Notes under the pieces: model-generated
What the model was told of the DNA's origin: nothing
Databases searched by the model: none
What the model saw: the letters and a program-made list of their open reading frames with translations, nothing else
Origin: Mucilaginibacter arboris
GTDB lineage: Bacteria > Bacteroidota > Bacteroidia > Sphingobacteriales > Sphingobacteriaceae
Assembly (NCBI RefSeq): GCF_009754915.1
Contig: NZ_WPIK01000007.1
Span: 173,520-237,519, forward strand
Length of the DNA: 64,000 nucleotides
Reading direction: 5' to 3'
Shown: positions 17,833-26,440 of the stretch, piece by piece
Layout of the letters: each line of letters begins with the position of its first letter
Numbering within the stretch: position 1 is the stretch's first letter
Translations under genes and position numbers: made by a program

Positions 17833-18114
17833 GATATTATAATTTAAGTGTTTTTTTAATGCAGAATATGCTTCAGCTTGATTTAGGGTACAATCTATTT
17901 AATAGATAAATTAAAATTAAGTTTTACTTTATTTTCCGGCACAAGCATTTATTTGGTAACAATAAATTACTTGTTTTTAAATTAGCCGTTAAACCCTTTT
18001 TTAGTCCGGTTGTTAATTAAACTTATAGTAAAAATACAATAAATAATTTGCCTGTTTTAGGACAACTTGCAATCTTCTTCCAACAAAAAATAAAATTGCT
18101 TATATCTTTATTGC

Positions 18115-18936
18115 ATGTTAAAAATCAGCGGGCTTTTTGTTTATCCCATCAAATCACTCGGTGGTATTGCACTTCATACTGCACAAGTTTGCAACCGTGG
18201 TTTAGAGCACGACCGGCGCTGGATGCTGGTAGATGAAAACAACCGGTTTTTATCGCAACGGGAAATCCCGGAAATGGCACTGCTACAGGTTGAATTTGTT
18301 GATAATGGTTTATGGGTGATGCACCAGCAGCAAGCCGAAAGTTCAATTTTTATCCCCTTTATGTTTGATGCAAAAGAAGCAGCTGTTTGTACTATTTGGG
18401 ACGATAAATGCTTGTCAGAATTTGTAGATCGCGAAATTGATGCCTGGTTTACCGAAATGCTGCAGTTAAAATGCCGGTTAGTTTACATGCCAAAAACTAC
18501 TTTGCGACAGGTAGACCAGCAATATGCACAACCAGATCAGGTTACTTCTTTTGCCGATGCCTATCCTTTTTTAATGGTGGGGCAAGCTTCGCTGGATGAA
18601 TTAAATGGGCGTTTGCCAGAAGCTGTACCGATGGACCGTTTCCGGCCAAATATTGTTTTTACCGGTGGCACTCCATTTCAGGAAGACCAGATGCAGCATT
18701 TTACCATCAGTAACATCAATTTTTATGGTGTAAAACCTTGTGCCCGTTGTCCGGTTATTACCATCAATCAGGAAAATGGAATTATAGGAAAAGAACCGTT
18801 AAAAACATTAGCCGGTTATCGCAAAAAAAATAACAAGGTTTATTTCGGCCAAAACCTTGTTCATGATGGAGAAGGTGTTATCAGCATCGGTGATGAAATC
18901 AATATCAAAGAATTAAAACCGGAAAAATTTATATAA
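18115..18936 (+). CDS. MOSC domain-containing protein (YcbX / mARC-like)
   Basis: 273 residues. The N-terminal beta-barrel domain (MLKISGLFVYPIKSLGG, GLEHDRRWMLVD) is PF03476. The C-terminal MOSC domain (about 125-265) carries the cysteine in KPCARCPVITINQENG, which in this superfamily binds molybdenum cofactor. Members reduce N-hydroxylated compounds or transfer sulfur to the cofactor. It is the first gene of a run that otherwise makes molybdenum cofactor, 27 bases before moaCB, so it is probably a user or maturation factor of that cofactor. No ferredoxin domain is fused at the C-terminus, unlike E. coli YcbX. Confidence 0.88.
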   Translation: MLKISGLFVYPIKSLGGIALHTAQVCNRGLEHDRRWMLVDENNRFLSQREIPEMALLQVEFVDNGLWVMHQQQAESSIFIPFMFDAKEAAVCTIWDDKCLSEFVDREIDAWFTEMLQLKCRLVYMPKTTLRQVDQQYAQPDQVTSFADAYPFLMVGQASLDELNGRLPEAVPMDRFRPNIVFTGGTPFQEDQMQHFTISNINFYGVKPCARCPVITINQENGIIGKEPLKTLAGYRKKNNKVYFGQNLVHDGEGVISIGDEINIKELKPEKFI

Positions 18937-18963
18937 ACCAGCTTTTATGCTGATAAAAGAAGC

Positions 18964-19914
18964 ATGCAAAACGTTACCCATAAACAAATTACGCTCCGTA
19001 TGGCACGGGCTGTCAGCGTAATTTTTTGTACAGAAGCAACCATAGAACTCATTAAAAACAATCAACTTCCCAAAGGTAATTTGTTTGATGTTGCACAGGC
19101 AGCAGGTTTTTTAGGCGCAAAATTAACACCGCAATTATTGCCGCATTGCCACCCGGTTGCTATTGATGGCATGAGCATTAAATTTGATTATCTCGACAAA
19201 GAAAAGCATGCAGAATATGTAGATGAAAAAGCGTTTAACCGGCCAGGGATTTTGATTTTGGGAGAAGCAAAATCCATCGGCCGGACCGGAATAGAAATGG
19301 AAATGCTGACAGCAGTTTCTGTTGCTGCGCTCGAAATTTATGATATGCTGAAACCGGTTGATAAACAATTGGAAATCGGGCACATTAAATTGTTAGAAAA
19401 ACGCGGCGGCAAAAGCGACCGGCAGTTGCTGTATGAAGATGTTTCGGTTTGCGCCGTTTTGGTTTGTTCTGATTCTACCGCTGCCGGAACGAGACAAGAT
19501 CAAAGCGGAAAAATCATCAAAGAAATGCTGGAAAGTTTTAATGCAGAAGTAAGATATTTGGAAATTTTACCGGATGATAAGCAGCAAATCCAGCAGCAAA
19601 TTTTAGATTGGGTTCGGGAAGATGTTCCGTTCATTTTTACAACCGGCGGAACAGGTTTAGGCCCGCGCGATAATACCGTTGCTGCTGTTGAAGAATTGCT
19701 GGAACATAAAGCTGATGGAATTGCCGAAGCAATGCGTGTATTTGGCCAACAACGTACACCTTTAGCCATGATGAGCCGTGGTGTTGCCGGGACCATCGGA
19801 CAAACACTAATTGTTACTTTGCCAGGAAGTGCAAACGGCGCACGAGAATCTTTGCAAGCTATTTTACCTGCTGTTTTTCATGCACGAAAAATGATTTTGG
19901 GCGGCGGACATTAA
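18964..19914 (+). CDS. moaCB: Bifunctional MoaC / MoaB molybdenum cofactor protein
   Basis: 316 residues. The N-terminal ~150 residues are MoaC (LLPHCHPVAIDG; VSVAALEIYDMLKPVDK), which completes cyclic pyranopterin monophosphate together with MoaA. The rest is MoaB/MogA-like (VCSDSTAAGTRQDQSG; FIFTTGGTGLGPRDNT), the domain that adenylylates molybdopterin. Such fusions are known in Bacteroidota. The start codon is embedded in a reverse word copy (GATAAAAGAAGCATG), whose AAGAAG is close to a weak ribosome-binding sequence but too near the ATG to be sure. moeA follows after 11 bases. Confidence 0.93.
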   Translation: MQNVTHKQITLRMARAVSVIFCTEATIELIKNNQLPKGNLFDVAQAAGFLGAKLTPQLLPHCHPVAIDGMSIKFDYLDKEKHAEYVDEKAFNRPGILILGEAKSIGRTGIEMEMLTAVSVAALEIYDMLKPVDKQLEIGHIKLLEKRGGKSDRQLLYEDVSVCAVLVCSDSTAAGTRQDQSGKIIKEMLESFNAEVRYLEILPDDKQQIQQQILDWVREDVPFIFTTGGTGLGPRDNTVAAVEELLEHKADGIAEAMRVFGQQRTPLAMMSRGVAGTIGQTLIVTLPGSANGARESLQAILPAVFHARKMILGGGH

Positions 19915-19925
19915 TCAAACCAAAA

Positions 19926-21101
19926 ATGTTAAATTATAAAGAAGCCCAACAAATAATCACCAGTTTAGCCAAATCATTCGGACAAGAAACTTTATCATTG
20001 GATGAAGCTTACGGAAGGGTTTTAGCAGAACAAGTTTTTGCAGATCGTGATTATCCGCCTTTCAATCGTGCAACAATGGATGGTTATGCCATCAATTTTA
20101 AAGATTGGGGGCAACGCATCAATAATTATGCGGTAAAAGAAGTAGTGTTTGCCGGTCAGCGTTACGGGCAGGAGGTTTTAGCTGGTGAATGTTATAAAAT
20201 CATGACGGGTGCTGCTGTTCCCCCAAATGTTAATCTCGTTATCCGCTGGGAAGATGCAACGGAAACAAATGGCCACGTTTCCTTTAATGTAGAAACTGTA
20301 AAACCTTTCCAAAACATCGCCAAAAAAGGTGAAGATATTCAGGCTAATACTTGCATTATCGATCAAAATATAATTTGTCCACCATCCGTAATTGCACTTT
20401 TGGCTACGGTTGGAAAAGCAACAGTTCAGGTAGAAAAATTACCAAACGTTGCTTTATTTACCACAGGCGATGAAGTGGTAGAACCCGGGCAGCCAGTTTC
20501 TGATATTCAAATCCGAAACAGCAATCAGTTTTTATTAAAAAGTTTGTTGAAACAATGGCAAATTAAACCAGCGATTTGTAAACATATTTTGGATGATAAA
20601 GAGCAGCTGAAACAAGCAATCAGCGCAGCTTTAAATTCGGATATGATTATTTTATGCGGAGGCGTTTCTGCAGGTGATGCAGATTATGTTCCGGAGATTT
20701 TGGAAAATTTAGGCGTTAAAAAGCTGTTTCACCAGGTAAAGATCAAACCGGGAAAACCAATCTGGTGCGGACAATTGCCTTCCGGCGGATTGGTTTTTGC
20801 GCTTCCTGGAAATCCTTTTTCCTGTCATGTAACGTTCAAATTATTTATCGAACATCACCTTAGATATTGTTTTGGTTTGTCAGAAAAGGAGTTGGCAATG
20901 CTTCCTTTATCAACACAAAAACTGAAGAAAACAACATTTGATGAATTCTTTCCTGCTATTGTAAATCAGGAAGTTACGCCAATTTTGTTTAATAGTTCAG
21001 GTGATGTAAAAGCTGCTTTAACGGCTAACGCAATTGCTGTTCATCCGGCAGAAACATCGGATTTACAAGCAGGAAGCTTGGTTGCGTTCCATCATATTTA
21101 A
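19926..21101 (+). CDS. moeA: Molybdopterin molybdotransferase MoeA
   Basis: 391 residues, normal length. The N-terminal region has DYPPFNRATMDGYAI and the substrate loop GAAVPPNVNLVIRWEDA. The MoaB-like central domain has TTGDEVVEPGQPVSDIQIRNSN and ILCGGVSAGDADYVPE, and FALPGNPFSCHVTF follows. The enzyme inserts molybdate into adenylylated molybdopterin, acting after the MoaB domain of the preceding gene. The C-terminal domain IV is present but short. The next gene, moaA, starts about 105 bases on, past a word copy at 21180. Confidence 0.93.
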   Translation: MLNYKEAQQIITSLAKSFGQETLSLDEAYGRVLAEQVFADRDYPPFNRATMDGYAINFKDWGQRINNYAVKEVVFAGQRYGQEVLAGECYKIMTGAAVPPNVNLVIRWEDATETNGHVSFNVETVKPFQNIAKKGEDIQANTCIIDQNIICPPSVIALLATVGKATVQVEKLPNVALFTTGDEVVEPGQPVSDIQIRNSNQFLLKSLLKQWQIKPAICKHILDDKEQLKQAISAALNSDMIILCGGVSAGDADYVPEILENLGVKKLFHQVKIKPGKPIWCGQLPSGGLVFALPGNPFSCHVTFKLFIEHHLRYCFGLSEKELAMLPLSTQKLKKTTFDEFFPAIVNQEVTPILFNSSGDVKAALTANAIAVHPAETSDLQAGSLVAFHHI

Positions 21102-21207
21102 ACCAACATTTCGTTGTATATTTGGTTGTACACACATAAAGTTTTTATTTGTTCAAATTAAAATTAATTATTCTGCACGATGCTTCTTTTATCGTGTTAA
21201 AAATCCA

Positions 21208-22161
21208 ATGAAAGTGTTGAACGATCCATACGGAAGAAAATTTAAAACTTTAAGGGTAAGCTTGTTAAATACCTGCAACCTCAACTGTTTTTATTGTACG
21301 ATGGGATCGGAAGAAGATGTTGTTTTTGATCATCGTCTGCAAAAATCAGCTGCTTTTTTTTCTGGTATTATTTCGCGTTTGCACGAACAACTCGATCTGG
21401 AAACTATTCGTTTAACGGGCGGAGAACCTTTATTGTATCGCGAATTGCCGGAATTGATTCGAAATTTAACGCTGATCGGAATTCCCAAAATTACCATGAC
21501 CAGCAATGGTTATTTGCTTTCCCGTCAGGCTGCTGCTTTAAAAACTGCCGGTTTGCAAGCTATTAATGTTTCTTTGGATGCTGTAAACGAAGCTGTTTTT
21601 TTTAAAATGGCTAAACGCCGTCATTTGGACAAAGTTTTAAACGGAATTGAAGCTGCTATAAATGAAGGTATCCAGGTAAAATTAAACGCCGTAATTATGA
21701 AAGGCATGAACGAAGATGAGATTATCCCTTTGGTTGATTATGCTTTCAGTAAAAATATTCCGGTCCGTTTTCTGGAAGTAATGTCGATGGGTCATTTGCA
21801 CCATGAATCTGACAAATATTTGTTTTCGCAACAACAATTATTGGATACAATCGCAACAAAATATAATTTTAAACGAATGCCGAGAGCAACTTCGGCAACG
21901 GCAAATTACTGGCAAACTGCCGAAGGAAATACTTTTGGTATTATTGCCAATAATAGTGAACCTTTTTGCCAGGATTGCAGTCGTTTGCGTTTAGATGCTG
22001 ATGGAAATATGTATGGTTGTTTAAGCACCAATCATCCAATTGCAATGGATTCAAATGATAACGATTATGTTTTGCAGGAAAAACTGCAATTGGCTATGAA
22101 CCAAAAACAACTGCACCATTTTGTGGGCAGCGAACTAAGCATGTTAAACATTGGCGGTTAA
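21208..22161 (+). CDS. moaA: GTP 3',8-cyclase MoaA (radical SAM)
   Basis: 317 residues from the ATG at 21208; a longer upstream frame only runs over the end of moeA. The radical-SAM cluster motif CNLNCFYC sits near the N-terminus (RVSLLNTCNLNCFYCTM) and RLTGGEPLLYR follows. The second iron-sulfur cluster cysteines are in PFCQDCSRLRLDADGNMYGC. The C-terminus ends in Gly-Gly (LNIGG), essential in MoaA for transfer of the radical intermediate. It turns GTP into 3',8-cyclo-H2GTP. A word copy (21180-21193) lies in the leader, 14 bases before the start. Confidence 0.95.
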   Translation: MKVLNDPYGRKFKTLRVSLLNTCNLNCFYCTMGSEEDVVFDHRLQKSAAFFSGIISRLHEQLDLETIRLTGGEPLLYRELPELIRNLTLIGIPKITMTSNGYLLSRQAAALKTAGLQAINVSLDAVNEAVFFKMAKRRHLDKVLNGIEAAINEGIQVKLNAVIMKGMNEDEIIPLVDYAFSKNIPVRFLEVMSMGHLHHESDKYLFSQQQLLDTIATKYNFKRMPRATSATANYWQTAEGNTFGIIANNSEPFCQDCSRLRLDADGNMYGCLSTNHPIAMDSNDNDYVLQEKLQLAMNQKQLHHFVGSELSMLNIGG

Positions 22162-22185
22162 TGCTTCTTTTATCACCTAAAAATT

Positions 22186-22419
22186 ATGACTATACAGGTT
22201 TTTGCTGTTTTAAAAGATTATTTTGATAAAGAGTTTGAAATAGCAGGCGACTTAAAAAATATAGCGGCATTAAAACAAGAACTGGCAGTGCAAAACCCGC
22301 AGGCAGCAAACGTTCTTGATCTTTGCCGTTTTGCTGTTCATGATGAATTTGTTGACCCTGATTATCCAATAACTACAAATGATACCATCTGCATTATCCC
22401 GCCCAGCAGTGGCGGCTGA
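22186..22419 (+). CDS. moaD: Molybdopterin synthase small subunit MoaD
   Basis: 77 residues, ubiquitin-like fold. The C-terminal IIPPSSGG ends in the Gly-Gly that is adenylylated and thiocarboxylated before sulfur donation to precursor Z. The 24-base gap after moaA is almost entirely a word copy (22161-22185), so the start codon directly follows it. No moeB-like activating enzyme lies in the window; it must be encoded elsewhere. Confidence 0.9.
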   Translation: MTIQVFAVLKDYFDKEFEIAGDLKNIAALKQELAVQNPQAANVLDLCRFAVHDEFVDPDYPITTNDTICIIPPSSGG

Positions 22420-22894
22420 CCTTCCGTTTTTATCTGCCGAACCTTTGGATCTGGTTGGATTATTGGCGAAATCGCATCATCCGGAAGCTGGCGCTGTTGT
22501 ACTTTTTAGCGGGGAAGTGCGTGATAACGATCCGCAAACAGATGTGGATTATCTGGAATATGAAGCGCAGGAAGCAATGGCATCCAAATTAATCCGGCAA
22601 ATTTTGGATGATGCCTGTGAAAAGTTTCCGTTAAAGATTGCTTTGGCCCAACATCGTGTTGGTAAAGTTGGTATTTCAGAATCTGCTGTTGTAGTAATTA
22701 CAGCTTCGCCTCATCGTGCCGAAGCTTATTCTGCTAATCGTTATATTATTGATAGGATTAAGCACGAAGCACCGATCTGGAAATGCGAATATTTTAAAAA
22801 CGGGACGAAAGAATGGGGCGGAAATTGCAATTGCCAAAAAATTACCGGCGATGCAAATAAGCATGTTTACGAATGGACGGAAGATAAAAAGTAG
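22379..22894 (+). CDS. moaE: Molybdopterin synthase large subunit MoaE
   Basis: 171 residues if read from the ATG at 22379, overlapping moaD by 41 bases; 161 residues if the GTG at 22409 is used, with an 11-base overlap. The second fits family length better, and neither has a clear ribosome-binding site. MoaE motifs are plain: GAVVLFSGEVRDND, LEYEAQEAMA, QHRVGKVGISE, SPHRAEAYSANRYIIDRIKHEAPIWKCEYFKNG. With MoaD it forms the synthase that converts cyclic pyranopterin monophosphate to molybdopterin. The stop abuts the stop of the convergent toxin pseudogene with no spacer. Confidence 0.93.
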   Translation: MIPSALSRPAVAADLPFLSAEPLDLVGLLAKSHHPEAGAVVLFSGEVRDNDPQTDVDYLEYEAQEAMASKLIRQILDDACEKFPLKIALAQHRVGKVGISESAVVVITASPHRAEAYSANRYIIDRIKHEAPIWKCEYFKNGTKEWGGNCNCQKITGDANKHVYEWTEDKK

Positions 22895-23287
22895 CTATTT
22901 ATCATCGTAATGTCCGGCAGCAGAAACAATAAATACAGAAACTGTAAGTTCTTTTATCTCATAAATCAGCCTGTCTTTTTTGTTATATAAAGTCCATTAG
23001 AAATTTACAATTAACTTTTGGAATCTTAAGTATTTTTAACTGTAACCTATTTAGGGAAAACTATTTTAATTGAAAAAATATATTAGACTTTATATAATTC
23101 TTCGAGACCAAAACCCTTTATATTGATATTTTAAGGCTTCCGGTTTTCCAATCCCTTCGTATGGGTTCTGTTGAAGTTCTTCAAAAATCTTTTCAATTGT
23201 TTTAATACTTTTTTTGTCGCCTGATTTTAATATTTTACTTAAATCTTTAACAGCTTTATCAGATAGGTTTAAAGTATATTTTCCCAT
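22895..23287 (-). pseudogene. yoeB: YoeB-family toxin gene split by a 109-bp insertion
   Basis: The N-terminal part (23287 down to about 23097) encodes 65 residues ending in GFWSRRI plus one residue and a stop. The missing C-terminal part is intact further on, from about 22983 to the TAG at 22895, and reads KKDRLIYEIKELTVSVFIV and then SAAGHYDDK. Joining the halves across the insertion at 22986-23094 restores the family sequence SRRINKKDRLIYE. YoeB is a ribosome-dependent mRNA endonuclease whose C-terminal His is catalytic, so the truncated product should be inactive. The partner antitoxin gene overlaps its start and looks intact. Confidence 0.85.
22986..23094. mobile_element. 109-bp MITE with TA target duplication inside yoeB
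   Basis: The ends TATAAAGTC and GACTTTATA are perfect 9-base inverted repeats with imperfect extension inward. A TA lies on each side (22984-22985 and 23095-23096). Removing the element and one TA exactly restores the toxin reading frame, which defines the boundaries. TA duplication and short inverted ends are the pattern of non-autonomous relatives of IS630/mariner-type elements. There is no coding capacity and the interior is AT-rich. It is unrelated to the ~310-bp family. Confidence 0.85.
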
Positions 23288-23526
23288 ACTGATTTTTCTG
23301 GGTTAAAAGTTTTATATCTGCCAGCTTTTATATCGGCCATGCCTTGTTCAATAGATGCTATATTTTGTGGGTTGTCAAAAAAAGGATCGTTGCTTACACG
23401 CCCGGTTTTACGCAGTTCAAAAGTCTCGTTTTCGCCTCTTTGAATAACAACCCGTTCTTTTTCTGCCAGGTTTAAATACTTCTCCATGTTTTCGCTTAAT
23501 TCCGTTGGACTAATTACTATCATCAT
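23269..23526 (-). CDS. YefM / Phd-type antitoxin
   Basis: About 85 residues from the ATG at 23526 (a second ATG follows at 23523; a TTG precedes at 23529). The N-terminal DNA-binding part (MIVISPTELSENMEKYLNLAEKERVVIQRG) fits the YefM/Phd fold, and the acidic C-terminal tail (FNPEKSVWENIL) is the toxin-binding region. It overlaps the toxin gene by 19 bases, the normal layout. With the toxin broken, it may persist as an autoregulator or as an antidote to related toxins; that is inference. Confidence 0.85.
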   Translation of the reverse strand: MMIVISPTELSENMEKYLNLAEKERVVIQRGENETFELRKTGRVSNDPFFDNPQNIASIEQGMADIKAGRYKTFNPEKSVWENIL

Positions 23527-23594
23527 CAAAGTATTACCTACGAATATACTTAATTTTTAAATTAGTATCTTCTAAAACATAGATTTTAAATTTG

Positions 23595-23897
23595 ATGGAG
23601 CCTGCTTCTTTTACCACTAAAAAACCTGTAATTACCATTGAATATTGCCCTAAATGCCGCTGGCTTTTGCGTGCAGCGTACATGGCGCAGGAATTGTTGA
23701 CTACGTTCGAAGATGATTTGCACGGCGTTTTGCTTCATCCAAGTGAAATTGCCGGCCGTTATACTGTTTTTATCGATGAAAATATTCTTTTTGACCGCAA
23801 GCGGGAAGGGCGTTTTCCCGAAATTAAGGAGTTAAAACAGTTGGTAAGAGATCAAATAAACCCGGAAAAAGATTTGGGGCATTCGGAAAAAAAGTAA
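23595..23897 (+). CDS. Rdx / SelW-like thioredoxin-fold protein
   Basis: 100 residues from the ATG at 23595 (a TTG lies at 23592). The segment ITIEYCPKCRWLLRAAYMAQELLTTF carries the CxxC redox pair of the SelT/SelW/SelH (Rdx) family, with Cys where some relatives have selenocysteine. The following EIAGRYTVFIDENILFDRKREGRFPEIKELKQLVRDQI is the usual family C-terminus. These proteins are thought to act in thiol redox control; the partner is unknown. The first codons (EPASFTTKK) overlap a degenerate word copy, and a sister-word relative is read as YTVFID. Confidence 0.8.
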   Translation: MEPASFTTKKPVITIEYCPKCRWLLRAAYMAQELLTTFEDDLHGVLLHPSEIAGRYTVFIDENILFDRKREGRFPEIKELKQLVRDQINPEKDLGHSEKK

Positions 23898-24241
23898 GCT
23901 TTTGCCGGATCGGCCCTTGTAACGCTGCTTGAATGCTCTTTTATTTTTTATTTTGATGAAGTGAAAACTAAGGCAAAGGCCTTGTTTAAACCTTTTTTCT
24001 GTTTCTCTTTTTCTCTTTTTTAGGCTGATGCTTCTTTTATCACCTAAAAATGGTTGCCCTTGTTTTTGATTGATTACAGGTCAATAACAGACCTATAAGG
24101 TTTTCAAAACCGTATAGGTCTATGAGTCAACTTTTATATTTAAATTCAACCATCAAGCGGATAAAAGCCATAACAGCAGCAAGTGTTTTTTCACTTGTTT
24201 CAAGAAATGCCTTTCCCGTTAACAACAAAAGCCAATTTCAA
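23898..24241. other. Intergenic stretch between convergent genes, with a word copy and a palindrome
   Basis: An extended word copy lies at 24028-24050, and an imperfect palindrome (AGACCTATAAGG facing CGTATAGGTCT) at 24089-24121. The palindrome may end transcription from degQ, but no T run follows it. No coding frame is supported. Confidence 0.6.
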
Positions 24242-25744
24242 TTAAGCCCCTAAAGAGAGGTTGAATATAATTTTTGAACCATCCGGGGTTATACAGGCAA
24301 TTCTGATAGTACCCTGAGTTGCAGTCATAAACGCTTTATTTAACTCTATCGGGTTATTAACCTCTGTACCGTTGATGCTGACAATTATAGAACCGGGCTG
24401 TATCCCAATCTGTTCAAAAAAACCGCCACGGGCAATGGCGGTAACTACCATTCCTGAGTTTACCTGGTACCGTTGTTTGATCTGCGGGCCAAGGGGGGCA
24501 AACTTAGCCCCGAGCTTATTATAGATTTCATTGATTGACGGGCCTGTACTTGCATTTAAATTTTCCGCTGCCTGGCCTTTTAATGTAGCAATTGTATTCA
24601 CTCCTTTTCCTTCCCGCAGGTAACTTAGTTTAATCTGATCGCCGGGATGGTGCATGGCTATTCTTTCTGACAGTTCTACAGAGGAGTTTACTTTGACACT
24701 GTCTATACTTTGAATAACGTCTCCTTCTTTTAACCCTGCAGCGGCGGCAGCGCTGCCATCCTGCACGCCGGTGATATAAACACCTTTAACACTTTCGGGA
24801 CTAATGCCCCTTTGCCGTAAAACCTCATCTTCGGTTGCAGGTGTAGGAAAGCTTACGCCTAAAAGTCCACGTTTCACTGTTCCGAATTTTCGCAAATCAT
24901 CAACGATCTTTCGGGTGAGATTAACGGGGATGGCAAAGCCATAACCCTGATAACCTCCCGTTTGTGAAGCAATGGCGGCATTAATGCCAATGAGTTCGCC
25001 ATTTGTATTTACCAACGCTCCTCCGCTGTTACCGGGATTAATAGCAGCATCTGTTTGTATATAAGCTTCAACTGCAGAACTGGCAGCCGACGAGGCACCT
25101 TCCTGGTTGTTTTCCTGCTCTTTACTACCGATGAGGCCAATGCTTCTTTCTTTAGCACTAACAATTCCGGCGGTAACCGTGGTATTTAAAGACAATGGAT
25201 AGCCGATGGCTAATACCCATTGCCCAATCTGCACTTCATCAGAATTACCTAATTTAACAGGACTTAAGCCCGTGGCATCGATTTTTATCAGGGCGAGGTC
25301 TGTGTTAGGGTCACGGCCAATTAGTTTGGCTTGAAATGTTCGCTTATCAGTCAATACAACCTGGATATCACTGGCATCTTCCACCACATGGTTATTAGTT
25401 ACGATGTAGCCATCCTGGCTTAAGATAACGCCCGAGCCAGATGCCATAACAGGTGCAGATTGCTGAGGGGCACCAAAATAACTTTCGGGCCTTGAATTAT
25501 AATTCTGGCCGGAAAGCTGTACTTTAATATGTACCACTTGCCTCGTGGCTATCCCGGCTGCCTGGGTAAAATCCGGGTAGTTATCTAAAGAAGCGGAACC
25601 GGTACGACTGGATACAAACCTGATTTTCCCATTCCCGTCAGTTATGGCCTGCGGCTGAAAATTATGTTCCATAATCTTAAAAGAACCAAAACTTACGCCT
25701 GCTGCCACAACAACTGTAAGTGCTATTAAGCCTAATTTATTCAT
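24242..25744 (-). CDS. degQ: HtrA / Do-like periplasmic serine protease with two PDZ domains
   Basis: 500 residues. One N-terminal hydrophobic segment (about 5-21) serves as signal or anchor. The trypsin-like domain has His119 (VTNNHVVEDA), Asp149 (NTDLALIK) and Ser240 (AAINPGNSGGAL). Two PDZ domains follow (about 300-390 with AAAAGLKEGDVIQSID, and about 410-500 with GGFFEQIGIQPGSIIVSING). It should degrade or refold damaged envelope proteins. Family members divide into DegP, DegQ and DegS types; the two PDZ domains favour DegP/DegQ, and the symbol is a best match only. Confidence 0.9.
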   Translation of the reverse strand: MNKLGLIALTVVVAAGVSFGSFKIMEHNFQPQAITDGNGKIRFVSSRTGSASLDNYPDFTQAAGIATRQVVHIKVQLSGQNYNSRPESYFGAPQQSAPVMASGSGVILSQDGYIVTNNHVVEDASDIQVVLTDKRTFQAKLIGRDPNTDLALIKIDATGLSPVKLGNSDEVQIGQWVLAIGYPLSLNTTVTAGIVSAKERSIGLIGSKEQENNQEGASSAASSAVEAYIQTDAAINPGNSGGALVNTNGELIGINAAIASQTGGYQGYGFAIPVNLTRKIVDDLRKFGTVKRGLLGVSFPTPATEDEVLRQRGISPESVKGVYITGVQDGSAAAAAGLKEGDVIQSIDSVKVNSSVELSERIAMHHPGDQIKLSYLREGKGVNTIATLKGQAAENLNASTGPSINEIYNKLGAKFAPLGPQIKQRYQVNSGMVVTAIARGGFFEQIGIQPGSIIVSINGTEVNNPIELNKAFMTATQGTIRIACITPDGSKIIFNLSLGA

Positions 25745-26351
25745 GATGAATGTTTAATAAATGCTATTATCTGTTGTTATAAACTTTCTGAATGAATTGA
25801 ATATCCTTGTATTTAGAGAAATGACTATAGGATATAAGTTAGTTTAGGGCCTTTCATAATGAAATTATTAAGTTACAGACTAACAGGATAAGAAAATAAC
25901 AATATTATTTGCAATAAAACAAGGTAAATGAAATAGTGTTTTAGCAGTGCGTTATCATTATAATCATATTTTTTGGCTTACAGAAAAGTAACGTTGTAAA
26001 CTTTGCCCAGCATAGATGCTTCAATGATTTACTTAAAAAAAGTGTAAGTATTCTACATCAAACCGGCATTTGCTTCTGTCATATCTATTATCAGTTAACT
26101 TCCTTCACTGATGCCGTGAAGCAATTAAAAGCTTATATGAAAAATGGCATAATACCGCGGGCATTAGAGGTTTTAGTAAAAGGAGGTTTACCGCTATGTT
26201 AAGTACTGGTAAGAGATAAAAGCTAAGGGTAAAATTGATAAGTTGTTAGGCCAGCTTAATGACGTATTAAAAAAGGTGTTTGACAGGCCAGATTATTTAA
26301 AAAAGTAATATACAATTTTTATTTTAAAGTTGTAATTCTTCCAACAAAAAA
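25745..26351. other. Gene-poor stretch with possible remnants of a decayed gene
   Basis: No complete gene is seen. On the plus strand, a stretch ending in a stop at 26200-26202 reads VKQLKAYMKNGIIPRALEV in its last part, and 26213-26308 reads IDKLLGQLNDVLKKVFDRP near its end. Both look protein-like but match no family I recognise and lack starts. They may be fragments of one decayed gene, or chance. Confidence 0.3.
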
Positions 26352-26391
26352 GTCTGGGTAAAAGAAGCATCAATGCTTCTTTTACCCAGAC
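26352..26391 (-). terminator. Rho-independent terminator made of an inverted pair of the word
   Basis: Two perfectly complementary 19-base arms (26352-26370 and 26373-26391) flank a two-base centre. Each arm contains the 12-base core extended by CCCAGAC or its complement. On the minus strand a TTTTTT run follows immediately, so this is a good terminator for the small gene at 26441-26590. Confidence 0.88.
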
Positions 26392-26440
26392 AAAATATAG
26401 TTGATCTTTTCTTATGTTCCGATCAACTTAAAATTAATCA

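Noticed and set aside
21034..21207. Longer N-terminus of MoaA
   Set aside because: The added residues come from the end of moeA and the intergenic word copy; the radical-SAM domain begins right after the ATG at 21208.
22379..22419. Programmed frameshift joining moaD and moaE
   Set aside because: moaD ends correctly in Gly-Gly and moaE has its own start codons; ordinary overlap explains the layout.
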